A DNA stretch of 35,193 nt from Candidatus Angelobacter sp. (lineage in GTDB: Bacteria; Acidobacteriota; Terriglobia; Terriglobales; Acidobacteriaceae), in contig JAOAPH010000163.1 of NCBI GenBank assembly GCA_025462835.1, positions 1 to 35,193 of the forward strand, read 5' to 3'. The translations under genes and the position numbers were made by a program. Below are positions 25,658-34,400 of the stretch, in pieces. The notes under the pieces were generated by a model. It saw only the letters and a list, made by a program, of their open reading frames with translations. It was not told the DNA's origin and ran no database searches. The number at the start of each line of letters is the position of its first letter. The first letter of the stretch is position 1.

Positions 25658-26239
25658 TCACAGCCCTAAGAAGTTTGCTATCAGCTTCTTGCCGTCTGTC
25701 GTGAGAATGCTTTCGGGATGGAATTGCACGCCTTCTATCGGATACCGCTTGTGCCGCAGCCCCATAATGACGCTGGCACCGTTCGACTCTGATTCCTTTG
25801 TCCGGGCTGTCACTTCCAGTTCGGCAGGTAGTTCCGATTCCTCCACGATCAGCGAGTGATATCGCGTGGCTGTCATCGGCGACGCGATGCCACGGAATAC
25901 GGTCTTCCCGTCATGTTCGATGCGGCTGGTTTTGCCATGCATCAGCTTGTTCGCGCGCACCACCTTGCCGCCAAACGCGGCTCCTATCGCCTGATGCCCC
26001 AAACACACGCCCAGTATCGGGACTTTCCCAGCGAACTCGCGGATCAATTCCACGCTGATCCCAGCCTCTTGCGGTGTGCATGGCCCTGGAGAGATCAATA
26101 TCCGCTCCGGCCTCATCGCTGCAACGTCCTTGACCGTCACTTGATCATTGCGACGCACTTCCACTTTCGCTCCCAACTCCGCAACATACTGCACCAGGTT
26201 GTAAGTGAATGAATCGTAGTTGTCGAGGATGAAGATCAT
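25658..26239 (-). CDS. trpG: Anthranilate synthase component II (glutamine amidotransferase)
   Basis: 193 residues, class I glutamine amidotransferase. The catalytic triad is visible: C79 in [10 protein letters not shown], with H174 and E176 in [25 protein letters not shown] and [11 protein letters not shown] are TrpG/PabA hallmarks. It supplies ammonia from glutamine to the TrpE partner, making anthranilate from chorismate. A second use in p-aminobenzoate synthesis is possible, since some bacteria share this subunit. Its ATG overlaps the TrpE stop by four bases. Further trp genes do not follow: the next gene is convergent. Confidence 0.93.
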   Translation of the reverse strand: MIFILDNYDSFTYNLVQYVAELGAKVEVRRNDQVTVKDVAAMRPERILISPGPCTPQEAGISVELIREFAGKVPILGVCLGHQAIGAAFGGKVVRANKLMHGKTSRIEHDGKTVFRGIASPMTATRYHSLIVEESELPAELEVTARTKESESNGASVIMGLRHKRYPIEGVQFHPESILTTDGKKLIANFLGL

Positions 26240-27735
26240 GCTTGCCGTGCCTTTTCTACGGCTCGCATCAGCGCCTGCCCTTTATTCAGGCACTCCTCGT
26301 GCTCTAATTGCGCCACCGAGTCCGCAACAATCCCCGCCCCCGATTGGACGTACGCATGTTTACCTTTCATTACCATGGTTCGGATCGCGATACAGGAATC
26401 CAGGTTCCCGGCGAAATCCGCATACAAGACCGACCCGCCATAGATGCCGCGCCGCACCGGTTCCAGTTCTTCGATGATCTGCATCGCGCGTACCTTCGGA
26501 GCTCCAGTCAAAGTGCCTGCTGGAAAGCACGAGGCAAACGCGTCGATTGCGTCCAGGCCTTTTCGCAATTTGCTCTCCAGCGAGGAGACCAGATGCATCA
26601 CGTGCGAGTAGCGCTCCACTTTCATTAATTCCTTCACTTGAACGGATCCGTATTCGCTTACGCGGCCGAGGTCATTACGCCCAAGATCCACCAGCATCAC
26701 ATGTTCCGCCCGTTCCTTTTCATCACTTCGAAGTTCATTTTCCAGCCGCTGGTCTTCTGCTTCGTCGACGCCGCGCGGCCGTGTGCCCGCGATCGGACGA
26801 TAATTCAATGTGCTCTGGCCCTTGCCGTTCTGGCTCGCGGTCACCTTCACCAGCATCTCCGGCGAGGAGCCTAGTACATGCAGGTCGTCCATTTTCAGAA
26901 AGTACATATAAGGCGAGGGGTTCACGGTTCGCAACGCGCGATAGATATCGAGTGGCGGCACTCCCGGCTCCATCTGCATTCGCTGCGAGAGCACAGTCTG
27001 GAATACGTCCCCGGCTGAAATGTATTCCTTGATGCGCTCCACGTCCTTGAGATAACGCTGATGTTCCGTCGTGCGTCGCAATTTTAGGAAATGGGATGAC
27101 TCTGCCGCCGGACGCCGCAGTGCGGAGCGCGGCACTCCAGCCTTCAACAACCTCTCCATGCGCCGGATGTCCTTAAGTGCGCGTTGATACGCGCGTTTAG
27201 GTGCTTCCTTCGAAACATCCGCCGCCGCGATCAAATGGATCTCATGTCGCAAATGGTCGAACGCCAGCACGCGATTGAAAAACATCAGCACGCAATCCGG
27301 CAGATGCATGTCATCTGTGCTGATCTCCGGGATCTCTTCTAATTGCCGCACCGCGTCGTACGAAAAAAACCCCACCGCTCCGCTGGTGAACGGCGGTAAG
27401 CCCGGTACTGTGGCTGGCTGGTGTTGAGCAAGCAGTTCGCGAACGACGGCAAAAATATCCCCAGTCCTGTGCTCGACCTTCTTTCCATTTGTGATTGTGA
27501 TCTGCGGTCCCCGGCTGGAAACAATCATGTACGGACGTATTCCCAGGAACGTATAACGCCCAACTTTCTCTCCGCCCACTACTGACTCCAGCAAAAATGC
27601 ATGTTGTTCTTTCCGCGAGATGCTCAGGAACGCCGACACCGGAGTCAACAGGTCAGCGGAGATCGTCTTTGAAACAGGAACAAGCGTGGAATTCCCAGCG
27701 AGCTTAGTGAAGTCTTTCAGATCAGGGATAAGCAA
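26236..27735 (-). CDS. trpE: Anthranilate synthase component I
   Basis: 499 residues with the chorismate-binding enzyme fold. The N-terminal [16 protein letters not shown] holds the LLES tryptophan-feedback motif (residues 48-51), which favours TrpE over PabB. The C-terminal domain has [44 protein letters not shown] and GGSVLYADF. It converts chorismate to anthranilate using ammonia from TrpG. The start is TTG 27735, supported by GGAAGGA eight bases upstream. No leader peptide with tandem Trp codons is visible in the 77 bases between it and the M24 gene, so classical attenuation is not evident. Confidence 0.93.
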   Translation of the reverse strand: MLIPDLKDFTKLAGNSTLVPVSKTISADLLTPVSAFLSISRKEQHAFLLESVVGGEKVGRYTFLGIRPYMIVSSRGPQITITNGKKVEHRTGDIFAVVRELLAQHQPATVPGLPPFTSGAVGFFSYDAVRQLEEIPEISTDDMHLPDCVLMFFNRVLAFDHLRHEIHLIAAADVSKEAPKRAYQRALKDIRRMERLLKAGVPRSALRRPAAESSHFLKLRRTTEHQRYLKDVERIKEYISAGDVFQTVLSQRMQMEPGVPPLDIYRALRTVNPSPYMYFLKMDDLHVLGSSPEMLVKVTASQNGKGQSTLNYRPIAGTRPRGVDEAEDQRLENELRSDEKERAEHVMLVDLGRNDLGRVSEYGSVQVKELMKVERYSHVMHLVSSLESKLRKGLDAIDAFASCFPAGTLTGAPKVRAMQIIEELEPVRRGIYGGSVLYADFAGNLDSCIAIRTMVMKGKHAYVQSGAGIVADSVAQLEHEECLNKGQALMRAVEKARQA

Positions 27736-27812
27736 TCAGAATGTTCCTTCCGCATGAGGACTAGCCTTGAAGAATACATCAGCTTAGATTGCCAAAAAGG
27801 AAGGAAGTTTCG

Positions 27813-29105
27813 CTAAATCCCGAACGGATCTTCCAGTGATGGGCTTTGCGGCGTCAGAAGTAGTGCACCCTTTTCCGTGATGACCATGTCGTCTTCAAGA
27901 CGAATGCCGAATTCTCCACGGATGTAAATCCCCGGTTCATCGCTGAAGACCATACCTGGCTGCATCGGCAGTGTATTGCCTTTCGCCAGGTAGGGCCACT
28001 CGTGGCCGTCCATGCCCATGCCGTGACCAACGCGATGTCCGAAGTATTTGTATCCGGGCCCGTACCCAGCGTCAGTGATGATCTTCCGCGCGGCGGCATC
28101 CACGGCTTCGCACGGCACTCCCGGTTTCGCCGCTGCCAACGCGGCACTTTGCGCCCGATGTTCGATTTCAAAAACTTTCTTCATCTTGTCGGTCGGCCTG
28201 CCGATCACAAATGTCCGGCTGATATCGGACTGATATCCTTCCACACTGCATCCGCCATCCATTAGCAGGATTGAGTTTTCATTGATCACCTGCGGCGATA
28301 CCGATCCGTGCGGCAACGCCGAGTACTCGCCCACCTGCACGCCCGCGCCTCCGCTGAATCCTTGCTTCGTGTGGGCGGCGGAGACCAGCGCGGCAAAATC
28401 ATTTTGCGTCATCGGATGATCACGCGGCTGTTCTTTGAGAGTTTTGTACGCCGCCTCGTATGCTTTAAGCGTCACTTGGCAGGCGAGCTTCATCAACTCG
28501 AGCTCGTGTGTGCTTTTGATCATGCGACAGCCCGCCGTCACTGGCGTTGCGCTTACAAAATGCGATGTCGGCGACACCTTCGCCAACTCATCGCAGTAAA
28601 CGAAGTACGTCCTTTCCTCCACGCCGATGCGGCCACCCGCGATGCCGCGGTCTTTCAGTCCTTGCACCAGCCGATCGTAAGGGTTCTCATGCTCTTCCCA
28701 AGTGCGCACATCGGCTTTGCCGTCGGATGGGCCCTGCGATATCTGCTCCCGCGCGCGGTCTTCCTCAAATGCCGGAGAAACAAAAAACGGCTCTCCTTTC
28801 GCGGGAAGCACCATCGCGAAAAAGCGCTCGCTGAGCCACCATTGGATACCGCTGAAGTACACCAGCGACGTCCCACCAGAGATGACCACCGCCTCCAGTT
28901 TGTTCTGTGCCATCAGCTTTCGCGCCTGCTCAATCCGCCCGCGACGCTCGTCTTTAGTAATGGGGAACGCGTGGTCCTTCATGGAAGGAAGCTCGGCAAT
29001 AGCCGGTGCCGATGCAGCAGCCGATTGAGCTTCTGCGCTAATCGGCAGGACGGCCGCAGCGCCAGCAACAGCGCCAAGTTGCATGAAATTGCGTCGAGAA
29101 AGCAT
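27813..29105 (-). CDS. Tat-exported M24 peptidase (Xaa-Pro aminopeptidase-like)
   Basis: 430 residues from ATG 29105, chosen because GGAG lies five bases upstream and the protein then begins MLSRRNFMQLGAVAGAAAV, a twin-arginine signal. The frame is open upstream, but that stretch is repeat DNA. An N-terminal creatinase/prolidase-like domain (about 35-190) precedes the pita-bread M24 domain. The five metal ligands are visible as D283 and D294 (LLMDGGCSVEGYQSDISRTF), H361 (RVGHGMGMDGHE), E390 (SDEPGIYI) and E404 (IRLEDDMVI). It is probably a periplasmic metallo-aminopeptidase that cleaves Xaa-Pro or related peptides. It follows sthA on the same strand across a repeat-rich gap. Confidence 0.9.
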   Translation of the reverse strand: MLSRRNFMQLGAVAGAAAVLPISAEAQSAAASAPAIAELPSMKDHAFPITKDERRGRIEQARKLMAQNKLEAVVISGGTSLVYFSGIQWWLSERFFAMVLPAKGEPFFVSPAFEEDRAREQISQGPSDGKADVRTWEEHENPYDRLVQGLKDRGIAGGRIGVEERTYFVYCDELAKVSPTSHFVSATPVTAGCRMIKSTHELELMKLACQVTLKAYEAAYKTLKEQPRDHPMTQNDFAALVSAAHTKQGFSGGAGVQVGEYSALPHGSVSPQVINENSILLMDGGCSVEGYQSDISRTFVIGRPTDKMKKVFEIEHRAQSAALAAAKPGVPCEAVDAAARKIITDAGYGPGYKYFGHRVGHGMGMDGHEWPYLAKGNTLPMQPGMVFSDEPGIYIRGEFGIRLEDDMVITEKGALLLTPQSPSLEDPFGI

Positions 29106-29117
29106 TGAACTCCTAAG

Positions 29118-29217
29118 AGCTTGTTTCATAAACAAGGATTTGAAATGGCCCGGCTTCGCCCTGCCGTAGCTTGTTTCACACAAGGACTTGAAAGGGCACG
29201 GCTTCAGCCGTGCCGTA
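29118..29217. repeat. Two tandem 50-base REP-like units
   Basis: Units 29118-29167 and 29168-29217 both begin AGCTTGTTTCA and share CAAGGA, TTGAAA, a GGC.CGGCTTC core and an ending near GCCGT. The second contains a perfect palindrome CACGGCTTCAGCCGTG; the first has decayed pairing. They sit in the gap between sthA and the M24 gene. Palindromic GC-rich units of this kind are typical bacterial intergenic repeats. Confidence 0.7.
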
Positions 29218-29232
29218 ACCCGCATCAATCCC

Positions 29233-29244
29233 GGGCTTTAGCCC
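29233..29244. repeat. Short palindrome GGGCTTTAGCCC
   Basis: A 5+5 stem with a two-base centre, embedded in CCCGGGCTTTAGCCCCTGA, lies directly after the two 50-base units. It looks like part of the same intergenic repeat cluster. Confidence 0.5.
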
Positions 29245-29265
29245 CTGAGGTAAAGGTTTCGCTAA

Positions 29266-29286
29266 CCACTAGCCACTAACCACTAG
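29266..29286. repeat. Three heptamer repeats CCACTAR at the sthA stop
   Basis: CCACTAG, CCACTAA and CCACTAG follow one another exactly. The last covers the complement of the sthA stop codon (CTA at 29283-29285), so the array runs into the end of the gene. The same heptamer type recurs at 32297-32359. Confidence 0.7.
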
Positions 29287-30698
29287 CATTTATTGAGTCC
29301 ATCCAGCGCAGCAACCTTGTACGCTTCCGCCAGCGTGGGATAGTTAAAGACAGTATCGCGGAAGTAATGGATCGGTGCGCCCAGGCTCATGGCTGCTTGC
29401 CCGATGTGGACGATCTCCGCCGCGCGGTCGCCAATGATGTGGACGCCCAGTATGTTGAACGAAGTCGGACAAAACAGGATCTTCACCATGCCTTGTTCAT
29501 CGCCCAGCATTTGTCCCTTGGCCAGCTCTTCATATTTCGAGATCCCCACCTCGTAGTTAATCTTTTCCTTTGTGAGGTACTCCTCGGAATGGCCGACCAT
29601 CGAAATCTCGGGGATCGTATAAATGCCGTATGGCAGCAGGCGCGGATCCAACATTCCCGGCGTTCCGAACATATGACTGCTCGCCAGCCGTCCCTGCTCC
29701 ATGGAGGTACTGGCCAGCGAGGGAAATCCGATCACATCGCCCGCTGCATAGATATGCGGCACATCCGTTTGGAAGAATTGATTTACCTTCAACTGTCCGC
29801 GCGGTTCCGGCTTGATCCCGGCCGCGTCCAGATTCAGCAGGTCGGTGTTCGCCTGTCTTCCCACCGTATATAACAGAGCTTCGCCATGGATCGTTTTCCC
29901 GCTTTCCATCTTTGCGGACACCCGTCCACGCTCTTCGTCCACTGTCACCGACTCGACTTTCTCTCCCATGCGGAAGATCGTCCCGCGTCGCCGCAACTGG
30001 TACTGGAGCGATTCAATGATTTCCCGGTCGGCGAAATCGAGCAGGGTAGGACGCGCATCGATCAACGTGACTTCAACATTCAACGCCGCGAACATCGACG
30101 CAAATTCCAATCCGATGACGCCCGCGCCCACCACGATGATCTCGCGCGGCAATTTCTCAATCTCAGTGATCTGATCAGAGTCAAAGATCCGCTTGCCATC
30201 TAGCGGAATGGCCGGATTGTGCGCAGGGCGGGTGCCGCACGCGATCATCACGTACTCAGCGCGAAGCACCTGCGATGCCTCTTTTCCATTGGTGACTTCA
30301 ATGGTGTGCGGATCAACAAACCTGGCAGTGCCGTCGATGATAGTGATCTGATTGCGGCGGAGCTGGTTGCTGATGACCTCAGATTCGCGCTGCACCACGG
30401 CATGCACGCGGAACATCAGATCCTGCATGGAGATGTTTGCTTTTACAAAATAGTCTTTGCCGTAGAAACTGCGCTGGCTGAACCCCGTCAGGTATAAGAC
30501 CGATTCCCGAAAGGTCTTGCTCGGGATGGTGCCGGTATGCACGCAGACACCGCCGATTTGGGTCGCCGCTGCCGGACCATCTCCTGAGCCGCGCTGGATC
30601 ACCGCCACTCGTTTTCGCATCTTCGCCGCAGCGATAGCCGACTTCTGCCCCGCCGGACCGCTGCCAATTACAACCAGATCGTATTCATTCCCAGCCAT
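29283..30698 (-). CDS. sthA: Soluble pyridine nucleotide transhydrogenase-like flavoprotein
   Basis: 471 residues from ATG 30698, which has GGGGAA just upstream; TTG 30728 is an alternative. It is a flavoprotein of the pyridine nucleotide-disulfide oxidoreductase class I family, with FAD-binding VVIGSGPAGQ (about 10-19), NAD(P)-binding VVGAGVIGLEFAS, and the dimerisation domain at the C-terminus (YPTLAEAYKVAALDG). The redox site reads GGVCVHTGTIPSKT: only one Cys (C52), with Thr where dihydrolipoamide dehydrogenase has the second Cys. That is the hallmark of SthA rather than Lpd. It balances NADPH and NADH in the cytoplasm. It is divergent from the M20 amidohydrolase. Confidence 0.88.
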   Translation of the reverse strand: MAGNEYDLVVIGSGPAGQKSAIAAAKMRKRVAVIQRGSGDGPAAATQIGGVCVHTGTIPSKTFRESVLYLTGFSQRSFYGKDYFVKANISMQDLMFRVHAVVQRESEVISNQLRRNQITIIDGTARFVDPHTIEVTNGKEASQVLRAEYVMIACGTRPAHNPAIPLDGKRIFDSDQITEIEKLPREIIVVGAGVIGLEFASMFAALNVEVTLIDARPTLLDFADREIIESLQYQLRRRGTIFRMGEKVESVTVDEERGRVSAKMESGKTIHGEALLYTVGRQANTDLLNLDAAGIKPEPRGQLKVNQFFQTDVPHIYAAGDVIGFPSLASTSMEQGRLASSHMFGTPGMLDPRLLPYGIYTIPEISMVGHSEEYLTKEKINYEVGISKYEELAKGQMLGDEQGMVKILFCPTSFNILGVHIIGDRAAEIVHIGQAAMSLGAPIHYFRDTVFNYPTLAEAYKVAALDGLNKC

Positions 30699-30782
30699 TG
30701 ATTCCCCAATTTTCGCGAGAAAGGACAAGATACCTGAAACCCTCTGTCACTTGGCAAATTTTTTATAAACCGAGCATGAAAT

Positions 30783-30811
30783 TTGGATTTGTTGCCTGCA
30801 CCAGTTATCAT
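30783..30811 (+). promoter_or_regulatory. Candidate promoter of the M20 amidohydrolase
   Basis: TTGGAT (30783-30788), a 17-base spacer and TATCAT (30806-30811) precede the ATG at 30847. The predicted leader is about 30 bases and includes the AGGAG ribosome binding site. The -10 box is the same TATCAT as in the kinase promoter. Confidence 0.4.
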
Positions 30812-30846
30812 CGCGGCCCCGATTCCATTTACCCACAGGAGTAACG

Positions 30847-32187
30847 ATGCTCCAACGTTTGTGCGTGATTCTGCTTTCAGTTGCAGTTTGCTTTTCAATG
30901 CCAGCTTCTGCTCAGACGAAGAAGGCCTCACCCAAATCAGTCTCCGATTCGGTTTCTACGTCGCGCGAAAAACAAATCGCTGCCGCGGCGGACGCCATGC
31001 GTGACCGGCTCGTCGCCCAGCGACGTGACTTCCACATGCATCCGGAACTGTCGAACCGCGAACAGCGGACATCGCGCGTGGTGGCAGAGCGGTTGAAAGC
31101 GATTGGTTTCACTGACGTTCGCACCGGAGTCGGAAAATATGGAGTAGTCGCGGTGTTAAAAGGCGGAAAGCCCGGCCCGGTCGTCGCCGTCCGCGCTGAC
31201 ATGGACGCCTTGCCAATCACGGAAGTGAATGACGTCCCCTACAAATCGCAGAACCCCGGCGTGAAACACGCCTGCGGACACGACGTCCACACCACCGTGG
31301 AACTCGGCGTTGCCGAAGTGCTGTTCGCCATGCGCGAACATATTCCTGGCTCAGTCAAGTTCATCTTCCAACCCGCTGAAGAAGGACCGCCGGAAGGCGA
31401 AGAGGGCGGTGCCAGACTCATGGTCAAGGAAGGCGCGCTGGAGAATCCCCGGCCGCAGGCGATCTTCGGCCTCCACGTGAATCCGCTCGTCGAGGTCGGG
31501 AAGCTTACCTACACTCCCGGCCCGATGATGGCCTCGTCTGACACGTTCTCGCTCGCAATTCATGGTAAACAGGCGCATGGCGCGCATCCTGAGCTCGCTG
31601 TGGACGCAATCGTCGTCGCAGCTCAGGCCATTGAAGCATTACAGACAATTCGCAGCCGCCGGTTTGCCGGCACTGACGCCTTCGTTCTCACGGTTGGAAC
31701 GATTGCAGGAGGCACGCGCAATAACATCATCACCGGCGAAGTGATGATGGAAGGAACTGTTCGCACCCTGAATGAAGACGTGCGCAAGAGAGTTCCCGGG
31801 ATCATGAATGAAGTCCTGAAGGGCGTCACCGAAGCCAACGGTGCTTCGTACGATTTAAAATTCAGGAACCCTTATTCCGTCACATTCAATCAACCCAAGT
31901 TAGTGGAGGAGACGCTGCCCACGATGCGCCGGGTAGTTGGTGATGAAAACCTCTTGCCTGCACCACCCGAAATGGGGTCCGAAGACTTTTCCGAATTCGC
32001 GCAGGTCGTTCCCGGCTTTTACTATCGGCTGGGCGTAGGCAACAAAGCGAAGGGAATCACCGCCGGTGTCCACACCCCAGACTTCGACGCCGACGAAGAC
32101 AGCCTCGTCATCGGCGTGAAGGCCATGTCAAACGTGCTGCTGGATTACTTGGAAAGGCACGCAACTCAGACTACTACGTCAAAATAA
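30847..32187 (+). CDS. Exported M20 amidohydrolase (N-acyl-amino acid / hippurate hydrolase-like)
   Basis: 446 residues. A signal peptide (MLQRLCVILLSVAVCFSMPA, cleavage near 22) precedes an M20D di-metal hydrolase. Metal-binding residues visible: C143, H145 and D146 (HACGHDVHTT), E178/E179 (FQPAEEGPPEG) and H210 (FGLHVNP). The dimerisation domain lies between about 225 and 335 (HGKQAHGAHPELAVDAI). RADMDALPI (116-124) and GSEDFSEF complete the family pattern. It removes acyl groups from N-acyl amino acids or cleaves related amides, here outside the cytoplasm. AGGAG seven bases before the ATG fixes the start. It is divergent from sthA and followed by a repeat-rich gap. Confidence 0.9.
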   Translation: MLQRLCVILLSVAVCFSMPASAQTKKASPKSVSDSVSTSREKQIAAAADAMRDRLVAQRRDFHMHPELSNREQRTSRVVAERLKAIGFTDVRTGVGKYGVVAVLKGGKPGPVVAVRADMDALPITEVNDVPYKSQNPGVKHACGHDVHTTVELGVAEVLFAMREHIPGSVKFIFQPAEEGPPEGEEGGARLMVKEGALENPRPQAIFGLHVNPLVEVGKLTYTPGPMMASSDTFSLAIHGKQAHGAHPELAVDAIVVAAQAIEALQTIRSRRFAGTDAFVLTVGTIAGGTRNNIITGEVMMEGTVRTLNEDVRKRVPGIMNEVLKGVTEANGASYDLKFRNPYSVTFNQPKLVEETLPTMRRVVGDENLLPAPPEMGSEDFSEFAQVVPGFYYRLGVGNKAKGITAGVHTPDFDADEDSLVIGVKAMSNVLLDYLERHATQTTTSK

Positions 32188-32192
32188 ATACT

Positions 32193-32223
32193 CAGGACTC
32201 CCTGTAACACCCAGGACTCCCTG
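32193..32223. repeat. 12-base direct repeat CAGGACTCCCTG
   Basis: Exact copies at 32193-32204 and 32212-32223, just after the M20 stop. They begin a compound repeat region that continues to 32359. Confidence 0.7.
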
Positions 32224-32228
32224 ATGCC

Positions 32229-32262
32229 GTCATCCCGCAGCGCAGCGGAGGGATCTGCTTTT
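32229..32262. repeat. Dispersed intergenic repeat of the GTCATCCCG...GGGATCTG type
   Basis: GTCATCCCG, then GCAGCG and GGGATCTGC form an imperfect dyad. This kind of element recurs between genes in many Acidobacteriota and other soil bacteria. Only one copy is seen in the window, so the call rests on recognition. Confidence 0.5.
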
Positions 32263-32296
32263 CGGTTTCCGCTCCAACCCCACATCTCTCGCCGGT

Positions 32297-32359
32297 CCAC
32301 TAGCCACTGGCCACTAAGCACTAGCTGCTGACTACTGACTACTTGCTACTGACTACTGC
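32297..32359. repeat. Nine-unit degenerate heptamer repeat (CYACTRR)
   Basis: Sixty-three bases divide exactly into nine heptamers. The first four follow CCACTAR/GCACTAG; the last five follow CTACTGA with single changes. The region lies just before the FecR-like gene and, with the direct repeat and dispersed element upstream, fills the 218-base gap after the M20 gene. Confidence 0.75.
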
Positions 32360-32405
32360 TCTGCTCTTTGCGCTGCACTTACCTTCTGTTTACACTTGTG
32401 CATTC

Positions 32406-33353
32406 ATGCGTATTCTTTTCGCTGCACTGGTCCTCGCCTTGGCTCAAAGGTCCTCGTTCGCCCAGGTTCCCATCGGACAGGTCCAATCGACCGACGCCTC
32501 GGTGCGCGGATCCGTGGTCTTGGCAAATAACGGTGCCACTATCATGAGCGGCGCGCAGATCACTGCGGGCGAAAAGAATTCCACGTTAAAGCTCACTCGG
32601 GGCGGTGAGGTGAATGTCTGTTCCGGCAGCAGTATCACCATTACCAGCGGCAACAACGGACGCGAAAACCTGATCGCCCTGAATAGCGGCGCAATCGAGA
32701 CGCATTACACCCTCGCCTCGAACGCCGACACCATCTTGACTCCGGACTTCCGCCTCTTGCTCGCGGGCCCCGGCGCATTTCATTTCGGCATCACCATGAC
32801 GCAGCGTGGCGACATGTGCGTGCAGTCGCTTGCCGGAAACGCTTCGTCGATTATCGTCAACGAACAGTTGGGCGAAAGCACTCATCAGGTTAGGCCGGGC
32901 GAGCAGGTCCTCTTTCACAATGGACACGTAGAAAATGCATCCACCAACCCCGGCGAGAACTGCGGATGTCCAAAACAGATTTCTCCGCCGCCGGTCGCCA
33001 CCGCTCCTGCATTTAAATTTCCCGAACAACAATCTCGCGTTGCTGCTCAAGCGGTAGCCTCCGGCGGGCCCGCTGCTAGCGCCCCCGCCAGCGCTCCTCC
33101 AGTCGATGCGCCTCCGCCACAACCGGGACAGGTCCACATGCAGGTCGACGCGCCCATGGTCTTCCGGGCGGACGACGTGCCCGCTCCGGCTCCCGGAGTT
33201 CGAACTCTAGCCCGCAATCAGATGCCGCCTCTGCCGCAAACTGCATTGCAACCCGTTCCCGCCAAACCTGAGGTAAAGTCCAAAAAGAAGTGGTATCAAC
33301 GCTTCGGTTCGGCGCTGGCCTCTGTCTTTGGAAATCCCAGCAAGAACCAGTAG
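32406..33353 (+). CDS. Exported FecR-like protein with Pro/Ala-rich tail
   Basis: 315 residues from ATG 32406. The frame extends to 32343, but that stretch is heptamer repeat, and the signal peptide begins at 32406 (MRILFAALVLALAQRSSFAQ, cleavage near 20). Residues about 25-170 read like a FecR beta domain (VRGSVVLANNGATIMSGAQITAGEKNS...LKLTRGGEVNVCSGSSITI...GAIETHY). Residues about 185-285 are Pro/Ala-rich and probably extended; the end is basic (KSKKKWYQRF). It lies before two TonB genes, which fits an envelope role, but family membership is moderate. The ribosome binding site is weak. Confidence 0.6.
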   Translation: MRILFAALVLALAQRSSFAQVPIGQVQSTDASVRGSVVLANNGATIMSGAQITAGEKNSTLKLTRGGEVNVCSGSSITITSGNNGRENLIALNSGAIETHYTLASNADTILTPDFRLLLAGPGAFHFGITMTQRGDMCVQSLAGNASSIIVNEQLGESTHQVRPGEQVLFHNGHVENASTNPGENCGCPKQISPPPVATAPAFKFPEQQSRVAAQAVASGGPAASAPASAPPVDAPPPQPGQVHMQVDAPMVFRADDVPAPAPGVRTLARNQMPPLPQTALQPVPAKPEVKSKKKWYQRFGSALASVFGNPSKNQ

Positions 33354-33452
33354 ATTGCAAGGATTAGTACCCGAGTCGTGAGCAACTTCCTGCGTATTAA
33401 CGCCTTAGGTGGTTAAGACGATTTTCTGAAACTCTTTCCCGAATCCGGGGTC

Positions 33453-33458
33453 TATAAT
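33453..33458 (+). promoter_or_regulatory. TATAAT -10 box overlapping the first possible ATG of the TonB gene
   Basis: The ATG at 33457 lies within the -10 box, so the downstream ATG 33472 is the likely start. The transcript would begin near 33465, giving a leader of only a few bases. Confidence 0.4.
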
Positions 33459-33471
33459 GCAGGAACATACC

Positions 33472-34362
33472 ATGCAATCGTCCCCATCTCATCAGCCTGG
33501 GCCCGCGGTTCCGTTGGCGCGCATTTCCGAGCCTGTCATTCTGCCCACCTTGCAGGGTGTTGGCTACGGCTCGTATGAAGTGCGTCCTACCAATTTCTTG
33601 TATTCATTCATACTGCACTTAGTCGGCCTCGTGGCCATCTTGATAATCACGCATTTTCTGGTGGAACACAAAGAAGTCATTGCCAGAACTGTTATTCAAT
33701 TGGTGGATCCTAGCGACATCGTGATGCCTCCCAGCCCCAAGACCTCCGGCGGCGGCGGTGGCGGCGGTGATGTCAGTAAGCTCGACGCCTCCAAGGGCAA
33801 GCCTCCGAAGTTCAAGATGGACGTGATCACTCCGCCCGCAGCGGTCATCAAGAATCCTGATCCAAAACTTGCTGTGGATCAGGCGATCATGGTTCCACCC
33901 ATTGTGAAAATGCCGACTTCGCAGACGCAAGTCGGCGACCCGCTTTCCGCCGCGCTGATCATGTCCAACGGCACCGGTGTAGGCAGTGGAGTTGGCTCCG
34001 GTTCAGGTGGCGGCATCGGTTCCGGCGCAGGACGCGGACTCGGTCCCGGTTTTGGCGCGGGCACAGGCGGTGGCGTATTCCGGGTCGGCGGAGGAGTGAG
34101 TGCGCCGCGTCCAATCTACAATCCTGAACCCGAGTATTCGGAAGAGGCCCGCAAGGCAAAGTACCAGGGCGTGGTGGTTCTTGCGTTGATTATCGGTCCT
34201 GACGGACGCCCTCGCGATGTGAAAGTCGTGCGCCAACTCGGTTTGGGCCTTGATGAGAAGGCGATTGAGACCGTTCGCACCTGGCGATTTGAACCCGCCA
34301 AGAAAGATGGTCAGGCCGTCTCTGTTGCCATCAATGTCGAAGTGAATTTCAATCTTTACTAG
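33472..34362 (+). CDS. TonB-like energy transducer with glycine-rich linker
   Basis: 296 residues from ATG 33472. Another ATG at 33457 is in frame but lies in the promoter. One inner-membrane helix is near residues 43-65 (FLYSFILHLVGLVAILIITHFL). The periplasmic linker includes a Gly run (about 93-99) and a long Gly/Ser stretch (about 168-208) in place of the Pro/Lys linker of classical TonB. The C-terminal TonB domain (about 215-296) has RPIYNPEPEYSEEARKAKYQG, VVVLALIIGPDGR and AIETVRTWRFEPAKKDG. It passes proton-motive energy to outer-membrane receptors. It is followed after 38 bases by a second TonB gene. ExbB/ExbD are not in the window. Confidence 0.88.
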   Translation: MQSSPSHQPGPAVPLARISEPVILPTLQGVGYGSYEVRPTNFLYSFILHLVGLVAILIITHFLVEHKEVIARTVIQLVDPSDIVMPPSPKTSGGGGGGGDVSKLDASKGKPPKFKMDVITPPAAVIKNPDPKLAVDQAIMVPPIVKMPTSQTQVGDPLSAALIMSNGTGVGSGVGSGSGGGIGSGAGRGLGPGFGAGTGGGVFRVGGGVSAPRPIYNPEPEYSEEARKAKYQGVVVLALIIGPDGRPRDVKVVRQLGLGLDEKAIETVRTWRFEPAKKDGQAVSVAINVEVNFNLY

Positions 34363-34400
34363 TCGCACCTGGCAAAATCGGGCAAGCTTGGAGGTTGATC

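Noticed and set aside
27736-27812. Possible trp attenuator before trpE
   Set aside because: Only 77 bases, with no leader peptide containing tandem Trp codons and no alternating hairpins.
28308-29108. Plus-strand frame of 266 codons
   Set aside because: Antisense to the M24 peptidase gene with no plausible product.
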